33,966 nt of DNA from Verrucomicrobiia bacterium (GCA_020849895.1 JADZFN010000046.1:1-33966); one strand, 5' to 3'; counted from the stretch's first letter, positions 7,363-15,853 are shown. Notes: a model not told the origin generated them from the letters alone. Program-made: numbers and translations.

Positions 7363-8109
7363 CTAGGCGAACACCATGAGAACGAACTTCGTCGAAGCGA
7401 CGAGCAGTACGGCGCCAAGGGCCTGTCGCAGACGGACCTGAGGCCATCGCTCGCTACCCAGGCGCGCGCCGAGCAATCCGCCGACGAGCGTCGCCGCGAT
7501 CCACAGGCCGAAGGTAGGCGGATGCAGGGTCGCCGCGGGCATGAGGCCGATCAGCCCCGCCAGCGAGTTGACGAAAATGAACGGCGCCGAAACCGCCGCG
7601 GCCTCCTTGGGGCGCGCCCAGCCCGCAAGGAGCAGAAGCGGCGTCAGGAAGATGCCTCCGCCCACGCCCACCAGGCCGGAAAGATAACCCAGCACGACGC
7701 CGATCCACAGGGCGAGAGCGACCGGCGGCGCGCGAGGCGCCACGTTCGACGCGGGTGCCGGCAAAAAGAATCGCAGCGCGGCGACAAACAGCGCCCCGCC
7801 GACCAGCAGACGGAACCACGCGTCGGAGACGGACGCTCCACCCCCGAGCCAGGCGAAGGGAATGGAGGTCGCCGCAAAAGGCCAAAAGAGCCGCCAGCGG
7901 AAATAGCCTGCACGCGCGAAGGCGACGGCAGCAAGTCCCGCGACCGCGAGGTTCAGCCCCAGCGCGGCGGGGCGCATCACGGCGGGCGCCATCCCCGCAA
8001 GGGCCATCACCGCGAGATAGCCTGACGCCCCGCCGTGGCCCACGGAGGCGTAAAGCGAGGCGACTGCGCAAAATGCGACGGCGAGGGCGATCGTCAGAGC
8101 GTAATCCAT
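7363..8109 (-). CDS. TSUP-family (TauE/SafE-like) membrane permease
   Basis: A 248-residue, very hydrophobic protein with about eight predicted membrane segments. It carries the TSUP hallmarks GHGGASGYLAVMALAG near the N-terminus and a repeated GLVGVGGGIFLTPLLLL in the second half. TSUP proteins export or import sulfite, sulfonates or other sulfur- or carbon-containing anions; the substrate here cannot be read from sequence. It is the first gene of the moa operon, with its stop codon directly abutting moaA. Moving an anion linked to molybdoenzyme chemistry (for example sulfite) is a reasonable inference, not shown. The ATG at 8109 starts an MDYALTIALAVAF signal-anchor-like segment. Confidence 0.88.
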   Translation of the reverse strand: MDYALTIALAVAFCAVASLYASVGHGGASGYLAVMALAGMAPAVMRPAALGLNLAVAGLAAVAFARAGYFRWRLFWPFAATSIPFAWLGGGASVSDAWFRLLVGGALFVAALRFFLPAPASNVAPRAPPVALALWIGVVLGYLSGLVGVGGGIFLTPLLLLAGWARPKEAAAVSAPFIFVNSLAGLIGLMPAATLHPPTFGLWIAATLVGGLLGARLGSERWPQVRLRQALGAVLLVASTKFVLMVFA

Positions 8110-8138
8110 GCGGGGTTCACAGTCGGTCGAAGGCCGAC

Positions 8139-8167
8139 ACTATACCGCGAAAACGCGCGCCGGCGAA
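8139..8167 (-). promoter_or_regulatory. Candidate promoter of the TSUP-moaADE operon
   Basis: On the minus strand TATAGT (8144-8139) lies 17 bp downstream of TTCGCC (8167-8162). The -10 matches the housekeeping consensus in five of six positions, the -35 only in about half. Transcription would begin about 23 bases before the TSUP start codon. Confidence 0.45.
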
Positions 8168-8203
8168 TCCCAATCTCCGTTCGAATCCCGCGCCCCAGGA
8201 GTG

Positions 8204-8212
8204 TGCTATGAT
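8204..8212 (+). promoter_or_regulatory. Extended -10 element placed for a leaderless mRNA
   Basis: TGCTATGAT at 8204-8212 combines the TGn extension with a -10 hexamer TATGAT (five of six). The expected transcription start, about 7 bases downstream, coincides with the A of the ATG at 8219. If functional, the mini-secretin mRNA would have no 5' leader. No good -35 is seen, which extended -10 promoters tolerate. Confidence 0.4.
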
Positions 8213-8218
8213 GAAGGC

Positions 8219-9058
8219 ATGTTCCGCCGTGGGGCGCTTCTTTGGGTTGCCGTTCTGGCGTTTGCGGCGCGCGCGGCCTCGCCCGGCCTGCGCGTGGAGG
8301 TCTATCCGCTCGGACTGACGGACTTCGAGCTCGCCTCGAAAGTCGCCGCCGAGATCGTGTCGGAACACGGAAAGCTGTTTCCCGACAAACCGGGCAACCG
8401 TCTCATCATCCTGGAAACCGACGCGCACCACGCGGAGTTGCGAAAAGCGCTCGCGACGCTGAACGCGCCACTGAAACATGTCCGCATCCAAGTGGTTTTC
8501 CTGGGCCGCAACGCGAGATCGGAACGCACTGTTTCAGTCGGTGGACGAACGACGGAGGGCGAGGTGACGGTGCGCGTCGGACCGCCATCCCGTTCCACCC
8601 CCTCGGTCGCAGTCCACGCCGGACAAACTGACACGATGGCGTCTTCGCTCGTTCAGCAGGAGCTTTTCGTCATCAGCGGAGGTCAGGCGAAGATTTTCGT
8701 GGGACAAGACGTGCCCGAGGCGGACTGGTTCTGGAGCTGGGGGCTGCAACAGGGATTCTGGACGGGACGCGTCCGATGGCGCGAGGTCGGCGCAAGCCTG
8801 ATCGTGGCGCCCTACGTCATGGACCGCCGGATCCGATTGCGGCTGACGCCCGAGTTCTCCTACTTCCTCGATGGAAAACGGAGGGTAACGGCGATCGAAA
8901 CGATGACCACCGAGGCGCTGGTGGAAGACGGACAGGAGGTGGACCTCGGCGGGCTTTCCGCGGAAAACCGGGAGTTCGCCACGCGCTTTCTCACGGGCTA
9001 CTCCACCGCAGGCGAGAAACGGTCGCTGGAGATCCGGTTGCGGGCGAACATCGAGTAG
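8219..9058 (+). CDS. Short secretin-like secreted protein
   Basis: A 279-residue protein with an N-terminal signal peptide (MFRRGALLWVAVLAFAARAAS). An N-terminal secretin-type domain follows, with the phrase KPGNRLIILETDAHHAELRKAL (residues ~60-82) resembling NolW/N-domains. The C-terminal half resembles the secretin core: REVGASLIVAPYVMDRRIRLRLTPEFSY and a V.DGQEVDLGGL segment. Secretins form multimeric outer-membrane pores in type II/III secretion and type IV pili but are normally 400-700 residues. No pilus or secretion genes are nearby. It may be a reduced paralogue or an independent periplasmic/OM protein. The start at 8219 is chosen because it gives a signal peptide directly. Confidence 0.75.
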   Translation: MFRRGALLWVAVLAFAARAASPGLRVEVYPLGLTDFELASKVAAEIVSEHGKLFPDKPGNRLIILETDAHHAELRKALATLNAPLKHVRIQVVFLGRNARSERTVSVGGRTTEGEVTVRVGPPSRSTPSVAVHAGQTDTMASSLVQQELFVISGGQAKIFVGQDVPEADWFWSWGLQQGFWTGRVRWREVGASLIVAPYVMDRRIRLRLTPEFSYFLDGKRRVTAIETMTTEALVEDGQEVDLGGLSAENREFATRFLTGYSTAGEKRSLEIRLRANIE

Positions 9059-9077
9059 GCTCCGCGGCGCGCGACGC

Positions 9078-9641
9078 CTAGAGCGCGAGGAAATTGCGCA
9101 GCAGGTCCTTGCCCGATCGGGTGAGGATGGATTCGGGATGAAACTGGACGCCCCAAACGGGATACTCCTTGTGGCGGAGGCCCATGATCTCCTTCTCGTC
9201 CGTCTCGGCGGTGATCTCGAGGCAGGCGGGCAGCGTCTCGCGGCACACGACGAGCGAGTGATAGCGGGTTGCTTCGAAGGGATTGTCGAGGCCTTGGAAG
9301 AGGTCGCGACCGTTGTGCCGGATCATCGAGGTCTTTCCGTGCATCATCCGGTGGTTCTGGACGATCTCGGCGCCGTACACGTGCCCAAGGCATTGGTGGC
9401 CGAGGCAGACGCCGAGGACGGGCAGCTTCGGCCCGAATTCGCGGAGGAGGTCGTTGGACACGCCGGCTTCACGCGGGGTGCAGGGGCCGGGGGAAATCAC
9501 GAGGCGTTCAGGCGCCAGCGCGCGCGCTTCGTCGAGCGTCACCTGGTCGTTGCGCCGCACAACCGGTTCGCACCCCAGCTCGCCGAAATACTGGACGAGG
9601 TTGTAGGTGAAACTGTCGTAGTTATCAATGATGAGGATCAT
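9078..9641 (-). CDS. trpG: Glutamine amidotransferase: anthranilate/aminodeoxychorismate synthase component II
   Basis: A class-I glutamine amidotransferase of 187 residues, the usual TrpG/PabA length, supplying ammonia to TrpE or PabB for anthranilate or 4-amino-4-deoxychorismate. The N-terminus [19 protein letters not shown] is diagnostic. The catalytic triad is visible as C79 in GVCLGHQ, and H168 and E170 in FHPES. No trpE or pabB is adjacent, so whether it serves tryptophan, folate or both cannot be decided. It converges with the secretin-like gene, whose stop is 20 bp away. Confidence 0.93.
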   Translation of the reverse strand: MILIIDNYDSFTYNLVQYFGELGCEPVVRRNDQVTLDEARALAPERLVISPGPCTPREAGVSNDLLREFGPKLPVLGVCLGHQCLGHVYGAEIVQNHRMMHGKTSMIRHNGRDLFQGLDNPFEATRYHSLVVCRETLPACLEITAETDEKEIMGLRHKEYPVWGVQFHPESILTRSGKDLLRNFLAL

Positions 9642-9739
9642 GGCCCGGCGTCTTCGAAACGTAGCATTCGCGGAAACGAAGTCGAGGATTTGCGCTTGCG
9701 CGGAAGTTGCGCCGTTTTATCGTACGGCAACACGTTTTT

Positions 9740-10534
9740 ATGGCTTTTCTGCGCTATCTCTGGCTTTCGTGCGGCGGGTTTCGCACCTATGCGGCTTTCC
9801 TCCGCCTTCCTGCGCGGTCCGCGATCCTTTACTGGTGCGGTTTTTCGGGGTTCGTGGCGGCAGCGCTCGCCTTCAACGCCTGGCGTTGGTTCGGCGAAGC
9901 CTGGCCGCGCCTCCTCGACGAACAACTCCCCGACATCCCGACTTTCACGATCGCCGGAGGCGTGGCGCAAACGGAGGCGCCGACACCTCTGTTCGCAAAC
10001 ACGAACCATTTTCCGATCCTCGTGGATCCCCGGGGAGAGGTGAAAGACCCCGAAAAGCTGTTCGCTTCGGGTGCGCTGGTGAAAAGCCGCGAGCTGGTGG
10101 TCTGGATCCCAGGCGCGCGCCCCATGGCCAGCGCATGGCGCCATTGGCCGGAAGGAACGATGGGGCGAGCCTATCTCGATGAGCTGGGGCGCACCGCGCG
10201 GGAATCGTGCCTCGTCCTGATGCCGCTCGCATGGGCGGTCGTGGCGGCGCTCGGCCTGATGCAGGCGCTCGGTTTCGCGACGCTCGGCTCGTTCTTCGAA
10301 CGGAAGATGACGCCCTCGATGGAGTTCCGCCATTTGTTCAATATCGCCACGTTCGCGCTGACGCCGGGGACGTTGATCCTCGCCGTCTATGCGACGATCG
10401 GCTTTCGCGAAGTAAGCTTCCCGCTCGTTTATTTCGGCAGCTACGGACTCTTCCTCGTCCTCGGCTCCTCGGCCTGCCGAGACGCGTTGAGTGGAGGGCC
10501 TGCGATCAAGGATCCCGACAACGAGGAACAGTGA
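9740..10534 (+). CDS. DUF1189-like membrane protein
   Basis: A 264-residue protein with an early membrane segment (ILYWCGFSGFVAAALAFNAW, about 25-45), a long extracytoplasmic region (about 46-150) and a C-terminal bundle of about four TM helices. The outer region has the DUF1189 pattern of PDIPTFTIAGG, then an ILVDPRGEV and a LVKSRELVVW stretch. The biochemical role of DUF1189 proteins is unknown. The ATG at 9740 is chosen over an upstream one because it starts directly before FLRYLWLSCGGFRTYAAF. It diverges from trpG with about 98 bp between them. Confidence 0.75.
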   Translation: MAFLRYLWLSCGGFRTYAAFLRLPARSAILYWCGFSGFVAAALAFNAWRWFGEAWPRLLDEQLPDIPTFTIAGGVAQTEAPTPLFANTNHFPILVDPRGEVKDPEKLFASGALVKSRELVVWIPGARPMASAWRHWPEGTMGRAYLDELGRTARESCLVLMPLAWAVVAALGLMQALGFATLGSFFERKMTPSMEFRHLFNIATFALTPGTLILAVYATIGFREVSFPLVYFGSYGLFLVLGSSACRDALSGGPAIKDPDNEEQ

Positions 10535-10536
10535 GA

Positions 10537-10560
10537 GGGGCGCCTCCCTCGAGTCGCCCC
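10537..10560. terminator. Hairpin between convergent DUF1189 and moeB genes
   Basis: GGGGCG (10537-10542) pairs with CGCCCC (10555-10560) around a 12-base loop, directly behind the DUF1189 stop. A small GCCGGACCGGC dyad follows. No T-run is present, so this is weak. Confidence 0.3.
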
Positions 10561-10576
10561 GCCGGACCGGCGTCCT

Positions 10577-11737
10577 TCAGTAGCGCGGGAATTTCGGATC
10601 TACTTCGGCGGCCCAGGCGTCGGTGCCACCCGCAACGTTCCACACGCGGGAGAAGCCGCGCTGCTTGAGAAGACCCAAGGCCTTGCCGCTTCGCGCCCCG
10701 GCTTTGCAGTACACGATCACCTCGCGCGCGGGGTCGAGCTCGCTCATTCGCCTTCCGAGTTCGCCGAGCGGGATCAGCCTTGCGGAAGGGAGGCGCGCGA
10801 TCTGCCATTCGGCCGGCTCGCGCACGTCCACGAGATCGAAGTCTTCGCCGGCGTCGAGTCGGCGCTTAAGCTCGCGGACGCTGATTTCCTCCGACTTCGG
10901 CGCCGGGGGACAGGTGTCGGGCAAATCCGTCAGCCGGGTGATCTTGGAACGCGGACCACAGACAGGGCATTCAGGATTCCGTCTCAGAGCCATTTCGCGA
11001 AACCGCATGGCGAGCGCGTCGTAGAGCAGGAGCCGGCCGACCAGTGGCGAGCCAAGGTCGAGCAGGAGTTTGATCGCTTCCGTGGCTTGGATCGTTCCGA
11101 GGAGGCCGGGGAGCATCCCGAAGACGCCTCCTTCGGCACAGCTCGGGACGGCGCCGGGCGGAGGCGGCTCCGGAAACAGGCAGCGGTAACACGGCCCGCC
11201 GAGACACGGGGCGAACACCGAGGCCTGCCCCTCGAAACGGAAGATCGCGGCGTAGGCGTTCGGTTTCCTCTCGAGGACGCACGCGTCGTTGACGAGATAG
11301 CGGGTGGGGAAATTGTCGGTGCCGTCGAGAACCACGTCGTATCCGCGCACGAGCGCGGCGGCGTTGGCGGCAGTGAACCGGGTCTCGTGGAGTTCCAGCT
11401 CTACGTGCGGGTTCAAGTCGCGAAGGCGATCGGCGGCGGAAGCGATCTTCGGACGGGCGATGTCGCGCGTGCCGTGCAGGACCTGGCGATGGAGATTGGA
11501 TCCATCCACACGATCCGGGTCCACGAGTCCGAGGCGGCCGACGCCGGCCGCGGCGAGATACAGCGCGGAGGGAGAGCCCAGACCGCCGGCGCCGATGAGG
11601 AGGACCGCGCCCGCCTTGAGACGGGCTTGGCCTTCGCGCCCGACTTCCGGAAGGAGGAGATGTCGTGCGTAACGCGTCCGTTCCTCGTCGGAAAAATTTA
11701 CGGCGGCGAGGCGCGCCGCGGAAATGAGGGGAGGCAT
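10577..11737 (-). CDS. moeB: MoeB-type adenylyltransferase fused to a rhodanese (MoeBR)
   Basis: An E1-like enzyme that adenylates the C-terminal Gly-Gly of a sulfur carrier, fused to a rhodanese that can deliver sulfur. In the 386-residue form, the ATP loop GAGGLGSP is at 49-56, the DPDRVDGSNLHRQ segment near 73-84, the zinc cysteine pairs at CYRC (183/186) and CPVC (257/260), and a conserved Cys at PSCAEGGVFG (200). A C-terminal rhodanese domain (about 285-386) has active-site C344 in VYCKAGARSG. The start at 11737 is preferred because AGGAG precedes it; an upstream ATG at 11767 lacks this. It probably charges MoaD, and possibly also ThiS, as no second E1 enzyme is seen here. Confidence 0.93.
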   Translation of the reverse strand: MPPLISAARLAAVNFSDEERTRYARHLLLPEVGREGQARLKAGAVLLIGAGGLGSPSALYLAAAGVGRLGLVDPDRVDGSNLHRQVLHGTRDIARPKIASAADRLRDLNPHVELELHETRFTAANAAALVRGYDVVLDGTDNFPTRYLVNDACVLERKPNAYAAIFRFEGQASVFAPCLGGPCYRCLFPEPPPPGAVPSCAEGGVFGMLPGLLGTIQATEAIKLLLDLGSPLVGRLLLYDALAMRFREMALRRNPECPVCGPRSKITRLTDLPDTCPPAPKSEEISVRELKRRLDAGEDFDLVDVREPAEWQIARLPSARLIPLGELGRRMSELDPAREVIVYCKAGARSGKALGLLKQRGFSRVWNVAGGTDAWAAEVDPKFPRY

Positions 11738-12061
11738 GGAGGGAGGTTCTCCTTTTAGCATCGCCACGGCGCAAGCGCAAAACCGCGCACCCTTTCTCTC
11801 TCCGCAAAAACAAGAAGGAGGCGCGCCAGATTTGCCAGCCGCCGCCCGGGAACAGCGGAAAAGAAGCGGCCGGGCGGCCCCACAGAGACGCGGGCCCTCC
11901 TCTTCCGCTTCGATCCTCTCGCTTCTCCCGGTCTTCTTGACCGCACACGCATCAGGACGGAAGGAACTCCCATGCTTGCGAACCGCGAACGGTTCGCTTA
12001 ATGTTTAAGTTTCGCCGAAAAAGGAACGAACTGCTTCCACGCCCCTCAAGAGCTGCTTCTC
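11738..12061. other. Divergent intergenic region between moeB and ahcY
   Basis: About 320 bp separate the divergent moeB and ahcY starts. No convincing gene is present. The moeB-proximal part is purine/pyrimidine-skewed without a clear promoter. The ahcY-proximal end carries the 20-bp dyad and candidate promoter listed separately. I looked for the conserved blocks of the SAH riboswitch and S-box SAM riboswitch and did not recognise them. Confidence 0.6.
11976..12004 (+). promoter_or_regulatory. Palindrome inside a candidate ahcY promoter
   Basis: GCGAACCG (11978-11985) and CGGTTCGC (11990-11997) form a perfect 8+8 dyad with a 4-bp centre. It overlaps a possible -35 (TTGCGA, 11976-11981) and fills the 17-bp spacer before a weak -10 (TAATGT, 11999-12004). 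That geometry suits repressor binding; the same sequence could form an RNA hairpin if transcription starts further upstream. It lies about 65 bp before the ahcY ATG. Confidence 0.5.
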
Positions 12062-13516
12062 ATGCCTACCGCCTCCCTCGAAAAATCCCGCTTGAACGCA
12101 ACATCTCGATCCGCCGTCGATTTCAAGGTGGCCGACATGAGCCTCGCCGAGCTCGGGCGCAAGGAGATCGCCATCGCCGAGGCGGAAATGCCGGGCCTGA
12201 TGAGCCTTCGAGCGAAATACGCGGCGACTCGGCCGCTCGCCGGCGCGCGCATCACGGGTTCGCTGCACATGACGGTCGAGACGGCGGTGCTCATCGAAAC
12301 CCTCGTCGCACTCGGCGCGTCCGTCCGCTGGGCGAGCTGCAACATCTTTTCCACTCAGGACGCCGCCGCCGCCGCCATCGCCGCCGCCGGCATCTCCGTC
12401 TTCGCCTGGAAGGGCGAGACGCTTGAGGAATACTGGTGGTGCACCGAACGGGCGCTCGCGCACCCCGGCGGCCACGGCCCGCAGCTCATCGTAGACGACG
12501 GCGGCGATGCCACCTTGCTGATCCACAAGGGAGTTCAGCTCGAAAAGGGAGACGGTTGGGTGAATACCCCCTCTTCGAGCAAGGAGGAACAGGTGATCAA
12601 GGACCTCCTCAAAAAGATCCACAAGGACGACCCGAGCCGCTGGCAAAAGGTCGCACACGAATGGAAGGGCGTTTCCGAGGAGACGACCACCGGCGTCCAT
12701 CGCCTCCAGCGGATGGAACAGGAAGGCCTGTTGCTTGTCCCCGCGATCAACGTGAACGATTCGGTGACGAAATCGAAGTTCGACAACCTCTACGGCTGCC
12801 GCGAATCGCTCGCCGACGGCCTCAAGCGCGCCCTCGACGTGATGGTGGCCGGCAAAGTCGCCGTCGTCTGCGGCTACGGCGACGTCGGCAAAGGATCGGC
12901 TCATTCGCTGCGCGGGTTCGGCGCGCGCGTGCTCGTCACGGAGATTGATCCGATCAACGCCTTGCAGGCGGCGATGGAAGGCTTCGAGGTGACGACCGTC
13001 GAGAAAACCCTCGGCGAGGCGGACATCTATGTGACCGCCACGGGGAATTGCGACGTGCTCACGCTGGAGCACATCCAGGCGATGAAGGACCAGGCGATCG
13101 TCTGCAACATCGGCCACTTCGACAACGAGATCCAAGTGGAGCGCCTCATGGCTGCGCCGGGCGTGAAGCGCCTGAATATCAAGCCGCAGCTCGACCGCTT
13201 CGATCTCCCCGGCGGCCGCAGCATCTACCTCCTCGCCGAGGGACGGCTGGTGAACCTCGGCTGCGCAAACGGCCATCCCAGCTTCGTGATGTCCAACTCG
13301 TTCACGAACCAGGTCCTCGCCCAGCTCGACCTCTGGAAGAACCGGGACGTGTACAAGGTCGGCGTCTACCGTCTCCCGAAGAAACTCGACGAGGAGGTGG
13401 CTCGTCTCCATCTCGACAAACTGGGCGTGAAGCTCACGCGCCTCACGAAGAAACAGGCCGACTACATCGGCGTGCCCGTCGAGGGTCCCTACAAGCCCGA
13501 GCATTACCGCTACTAG
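12062..13516 (+). CDS. ahcY: Adenosylhomocysteinase
   Basis: Hydrolyses S-adenosylhomocysteine to adenosine and homocysteine, relieving product inhibition of methyltransferases; cytoplasmic, NAD-dependent. At 484 residues it is the long form with a roughly 40-residue insertion (about 162-205, [16 protein letters not shown]...). The NAD loop [10 protein letters not shown] is at 271-280, the substrate region at [15 protein letters not shown] and [21 protein letters not shown], and the conserved C-terminus KPEHYRY is intact. It stands alone and is preceded by the dyad-containing promoter region. An lpoB-type gene follows after 36 bp. Confidence 0.97.
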   Translation: MPTASLEKSRLNATSRSAVDFKVADMSLAELGRKEIAIAEAEMPGLMSLRAKYAATRPLAGARITGSLHMTVETAVLIETLVALGASVRWASCNIFSTQDAAAAAIAAAGISVFAWKGETLEEYWWCTERALAHPGGHGPQLIVDDGGDATLLIHKGVQLEKGDGWVNTPSSSKEEQVIKDLLKKIHKDDPSRWQKVAHEWKGVSEETTTGVHRLQRMEQEGLLLVPAINVNDSVTKSKFDNLYGCRESLADGLKRALDVMVAGKVAVVCGYGDVGKGSAHSLRGFGARVLVTEIDPINALQAAMEGFEVTTVEKTLGEADIYVTATGNCDVLTLEHIQAMKDQAIVCNIGHFDNEIQVERLMAAPGVKRLNIKPQLDRFDLPGGRSIYLLAEGRLVNLGCANGHPSFVMSNSFTNQVLAQLDLWKNRDVYKVGVYRLPKKLDEEVARLHLDKLGVKLTRLTKKQADYIGVPVEGPYKPEHYRY

Positions 13517-13552
13517 ATTGACGCCGCGAACGGGTTGAAGTATCCGGGACTC

Positions 13553-14158
13553 ATGAAACGCCTTCTCCTCCCCGCCGCCGCCCTCGCCGCCTTCCTCCTC
13601 GGCTGCGCCGAAGCGCCTGATCCGTCCGTGCGCTACGTGGATCCCGGCGCCCAAGGACAGATTGCCGGCACGGGCCTCGAATCCCAGGACATCTCCGCCG
13701 CCGCCCAGAAAGCGGCGCAATCCATCGTCGCCCTGCCTGCCATCGTCAAGGCCGCCAAGCCGCCGGTGATCCTCATCGCTCCCGTCACCAACCGCAGCGC
13801 CAACCCGATTGACGCCGACCTCTACACGACCAAACTCCGCGGCACGCTCATGCAATACGCCACCGACAAGGTCCGCTTCCTCGCGCGTGACGCCTCTGCG
13901 AAGGCCAACGAACGCGAGCAGGAGCTTCGCGAGTCGGGCGCCGTCCAGCCCGGCGGCACCGCCACCACCGGACGCATCGGCGCCACGTACGATTACGTGC
14001 TCACCGCCGAAGTCCGCGGAATCTCCACCGCCAACAAGCGGGGCCAGAGCGACTGGTTCCTCGTGGCCTTTAAACTCGTAGACTTTCAGGACATGCTCCT
14101 TTGGGAAAGCCAATACGAGGTCAAGAAAGAAGGCCGCGAGAACGCGATCTACCGCTGA
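13553..14158 (+). CDS. lpoB: LpoB-like lipoprotein, penicillin-binding protein activator
   Basis: A 201-residue lipoprotein. The signal peptide MKRLLLPAAALAAFLLGC ends in a lipobox (C18). The body resembles LpoB: PPVILIAPVTNRSANPIDADLYTTKL, then IRxxL-like LRGTLMQYATDKVRF and a C-terminal LVDFQDMLLWESQYEVKKEG. In Enterobacteria LpoB is anchored in the outer membrane and activates PBP1b; in other phyla the partner is unproven. The ATG at 13553 is chosen because it begins the signal peptide. The COG3014-like lipoprotein follows after 29 bp, so the two are likely one operon. Confidence 0.85.
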   Translation: MKRLLLPAAALAAFLLGCAEAPDPSVRYVDPGAQGQIAGTGLESQDISAAAQKAAQSIVALPAIVKAAKPPVILIAPVTNRSANPIDADLYTTKLRGTLMQYATDKVRFLARDASAKANEREQELRESGAVQPGGTATTGRIGATYDYVLTAEVRGISTANKRGQSDWFLVAFKLVDFQDMLLWESQYEVKKEGRENAIYR

Positions 14159-14187
14159 TCGCTCCGCTCCTGAAAAGCCCTTCCGCC

Positions 14188-15420
14188 ATGCCCCGGCGGC
14201 GTGTTTTTCCGGCGATCTGGGCCGTCGCGTCGGCGGCGGCGCTTTCAGCCGGGTGCGCAGGCGCCCAACACTTCTCCTCCTCCGGCACGCCGATCTCCGA
14301 CGAGGTCTGGGCGGCCGCCGAGGCGCGCGTCCGCGCCGAAGGCATCCCCCCTGAGCTCGAGCTCGAGACGATCGGCCTCTACAGCGAGGGGCGCCAGAAT
14401 TCCGTCCTCCACGCGATGCGCGCGGGGCTGACTGCGATCCGCATCGGCCGCTTCGACCTCGCGAAACGATTCTTCGACGGCGCGATCTCGGAGGTCGAGG
14501 CCCTCCAGGAAGGCGCACCGCAAGCGGAGCGCGCCAAGAGCGTGTTCGTCGCCGAACGCGAGAAATGGTTCAAGGGCGAGTCCTACGAACGCGCGGCGCT
14601 CTTCTTCTACCGTGGCCTGCTCTATCTCCAGGATCAGGACTTCGGCAACGCCGCCGCCTGCTTCAAGCGTTGCCAGCTCCAGGACCTCCGCGGGAGCGAG
14701 GCGAACGTCCCCGAGGCCGACTGGGGCAGCGCCGAGTGGGGCCTCGCGCTCGCCGCGCTCAAGCAGGGCCATCCCGAGGACGCCGCCGTCGCCCTCGCGC
14801 GCGCCGCGAAGTTTCCCTCCCGCCAAGGGGATCTCCCGCCGCCGCGCGCGAACCAAAACCTTCTCCTTGTCATCGAGGCCGGCGAAGGGCCGATCAAGGT
14901 CCGCGGCGGCCGCCAAGGCGAAACGCTGCTCTACAGCGAGCTCCCCCTGCTCACCTCCGCGTTCGAGGTGCGCCGCGGCGGAACGCTCCTCGCCCGTTCC
15001 GCCGCGGCCGAAAACCTTTTTTTTCAGGCGTCCACCCGCGGCGAGCGCGAAGCGGACCGCTTCCTTGCCGACAAGGCCGATTTCACCGAAGGCGCCGGCA
15101 CGGCGGCGACCGTTCTGGGCATCGGCGCCCTCGGCACCGCTGCCAGTGGCCAGAGCGACATCGCCGCCGCCGCGCTCGGCGCCGCGGCGTTCGGCACGGC
15201 GATCGCCGCCGCCTCCTCCCGTCCGGAAGCCGACATCCGCCGATGGGACAATCTCTCTCATTCGATTTTCCTCATCGGACTCGCGCTGCCCCAGGGCGCG
15301 AACACGCTGGAAATCACGGGGTTGGACGCCTCCGGACGCTCCGTCGAGCATCAGACCCTCGAGTTCAACGTCCCGGACTCAGGCCGTCCGCCTCTCGCCG
15401 TCCGTTTCCTGCGCTTCTAA
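14188..15420 (+). CDS. COG3014-like lipoprotein with TPR-like helices
   Basis: A 410-residue predicted lipoprotein (MPRRRVFPAIWAVASAAALSAGC, lipobox C23). The N-terminal half is helical and TPR-like (AMRAGLTAIRIGRFDLAKRFFD; FFYRGLLYLQDQDFGNAAACFKR). The C-terminal half is beta-rich around a Gly/Ala-rich stretch (about 305-345, GIGALGTAASGQSDIAAA). Proteins of this layout are commonly encoded next to LpoB and are called COG3014 or uncharacterised. A role with LpoB at the cell envelope is inferred from that pairing. The start at 14188 is chosen for the signal sequence. Confidence 0.75.
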   Translation: MPRRRVFPAIWAVASAAALSAGCAGAQHFSSSGTPISDEVWAAAEARVRAEGIPPELELETIGLYSEGRQNSVLHAMRAGLTAIRIGRFDLAKRFFDGAISEVEALQEGAPQAERAKSVFVAEREKWFKGESYERAALFFYRGLLYLQDQDFGNAAACFKRCQLQDLRGSEANVPEADWGSAEWGLALAALKQGHPEDAAVALARAAKFPSRQGDLPPPRANQNLLLVIEAGEGPIKVRGGRQGETLLYSELPLLTSAFEVRRGGTLLARSAAAENLFFQASTRGEREADRFLADKADFTEGAGTAATVLGIGALGTAASGQSDIAAAALGAAAFGTAIAAASSRPEADIRRWDNLSHSIFLIGLALPQGANTLEITGLDASGRSVEHQTLEFNVPDSGRPPLAVRFLRF

Positions 15421-15524
15421 CGCGGCGCGCGTGCGGAATCGAATCCGTGAGGAGCGGCTGGACTTGCGAGCCGAGGAGAAGTAGAGGAGGTTTCGCCCAC
15501 CAACCCCAACCCAAGGAGTCTCCC

Positions 15525-15797
15525 ATGGCCTCCATCCCACGCGCTTCCGCGCGCCGAAAAAAAGCGGCTCCTCGCGAAGATCCGGAGGACGCGCTCACCC
15601 ATTCGGCGCTGAAGCTCATTGACCAAGCCTCAAACCTCCTGAAGAAGGGCATTCGCGAGGGAGGAAAGCACACCGTCACTGCGCGAAAGGCCTTCAAAAA
15701 GAAGGCTCTCTCGCTAGTCGGTGTCGCCACCGACCGCCTCACTGAAGCCCTCGACCGAGGCGGCGCGACACTTCGTCGGGGCATCCGCAAACTGTAG
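15525..15797 (+). CDS. Small basic helical protein, unknown function
   Basis: A 90-residue protein with a strong ribosome binding site (AAGGAG, 6 bp before the ATG). The N-terminus is Arg/Lys-rich (ASARRKKAAPRED). The rest is amphipathic helix with many lysines and arginines and ends TLRRGIRKL. Its charge suggests binding to nucleic acid or membrane surfaces. I recognise no family. It follows the COG3014-like gene by 104 bp and converges with ubiB. The good ribosome site and its separate frame from the upstream gene support it being real. Confidence 0.65.
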   Translation: MASIPRASARRKKAAPREDPEDALTHSALKLIDQASNLLKKGIREGGKHTVTARKAFKKKALSLVGVATDRLTEALDRGGATLRRGIRKL

Positions 15798-15853
15798 GCG
15801 TTGCACCGAACCCCTCGCGTCAGGCGCAAAGACTTCGGCCCGCATCGCCTCCA

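Noticed and set aside
11768-12061. SAH or SAM riboswitch before ahcY
   Set aside because: Expected by position, but the conserved riboswitch blocks were not recognised; only a simple palindrome is present.
12005-14518. 837-codon open frame on the minus strand over ahcY and lpoB
   Set aside because: It is antisense to ahcY, whose motifs are unambiguous, and crosses several real genes. In GC-rich DNA the opposite strand of a real gene often stays open.
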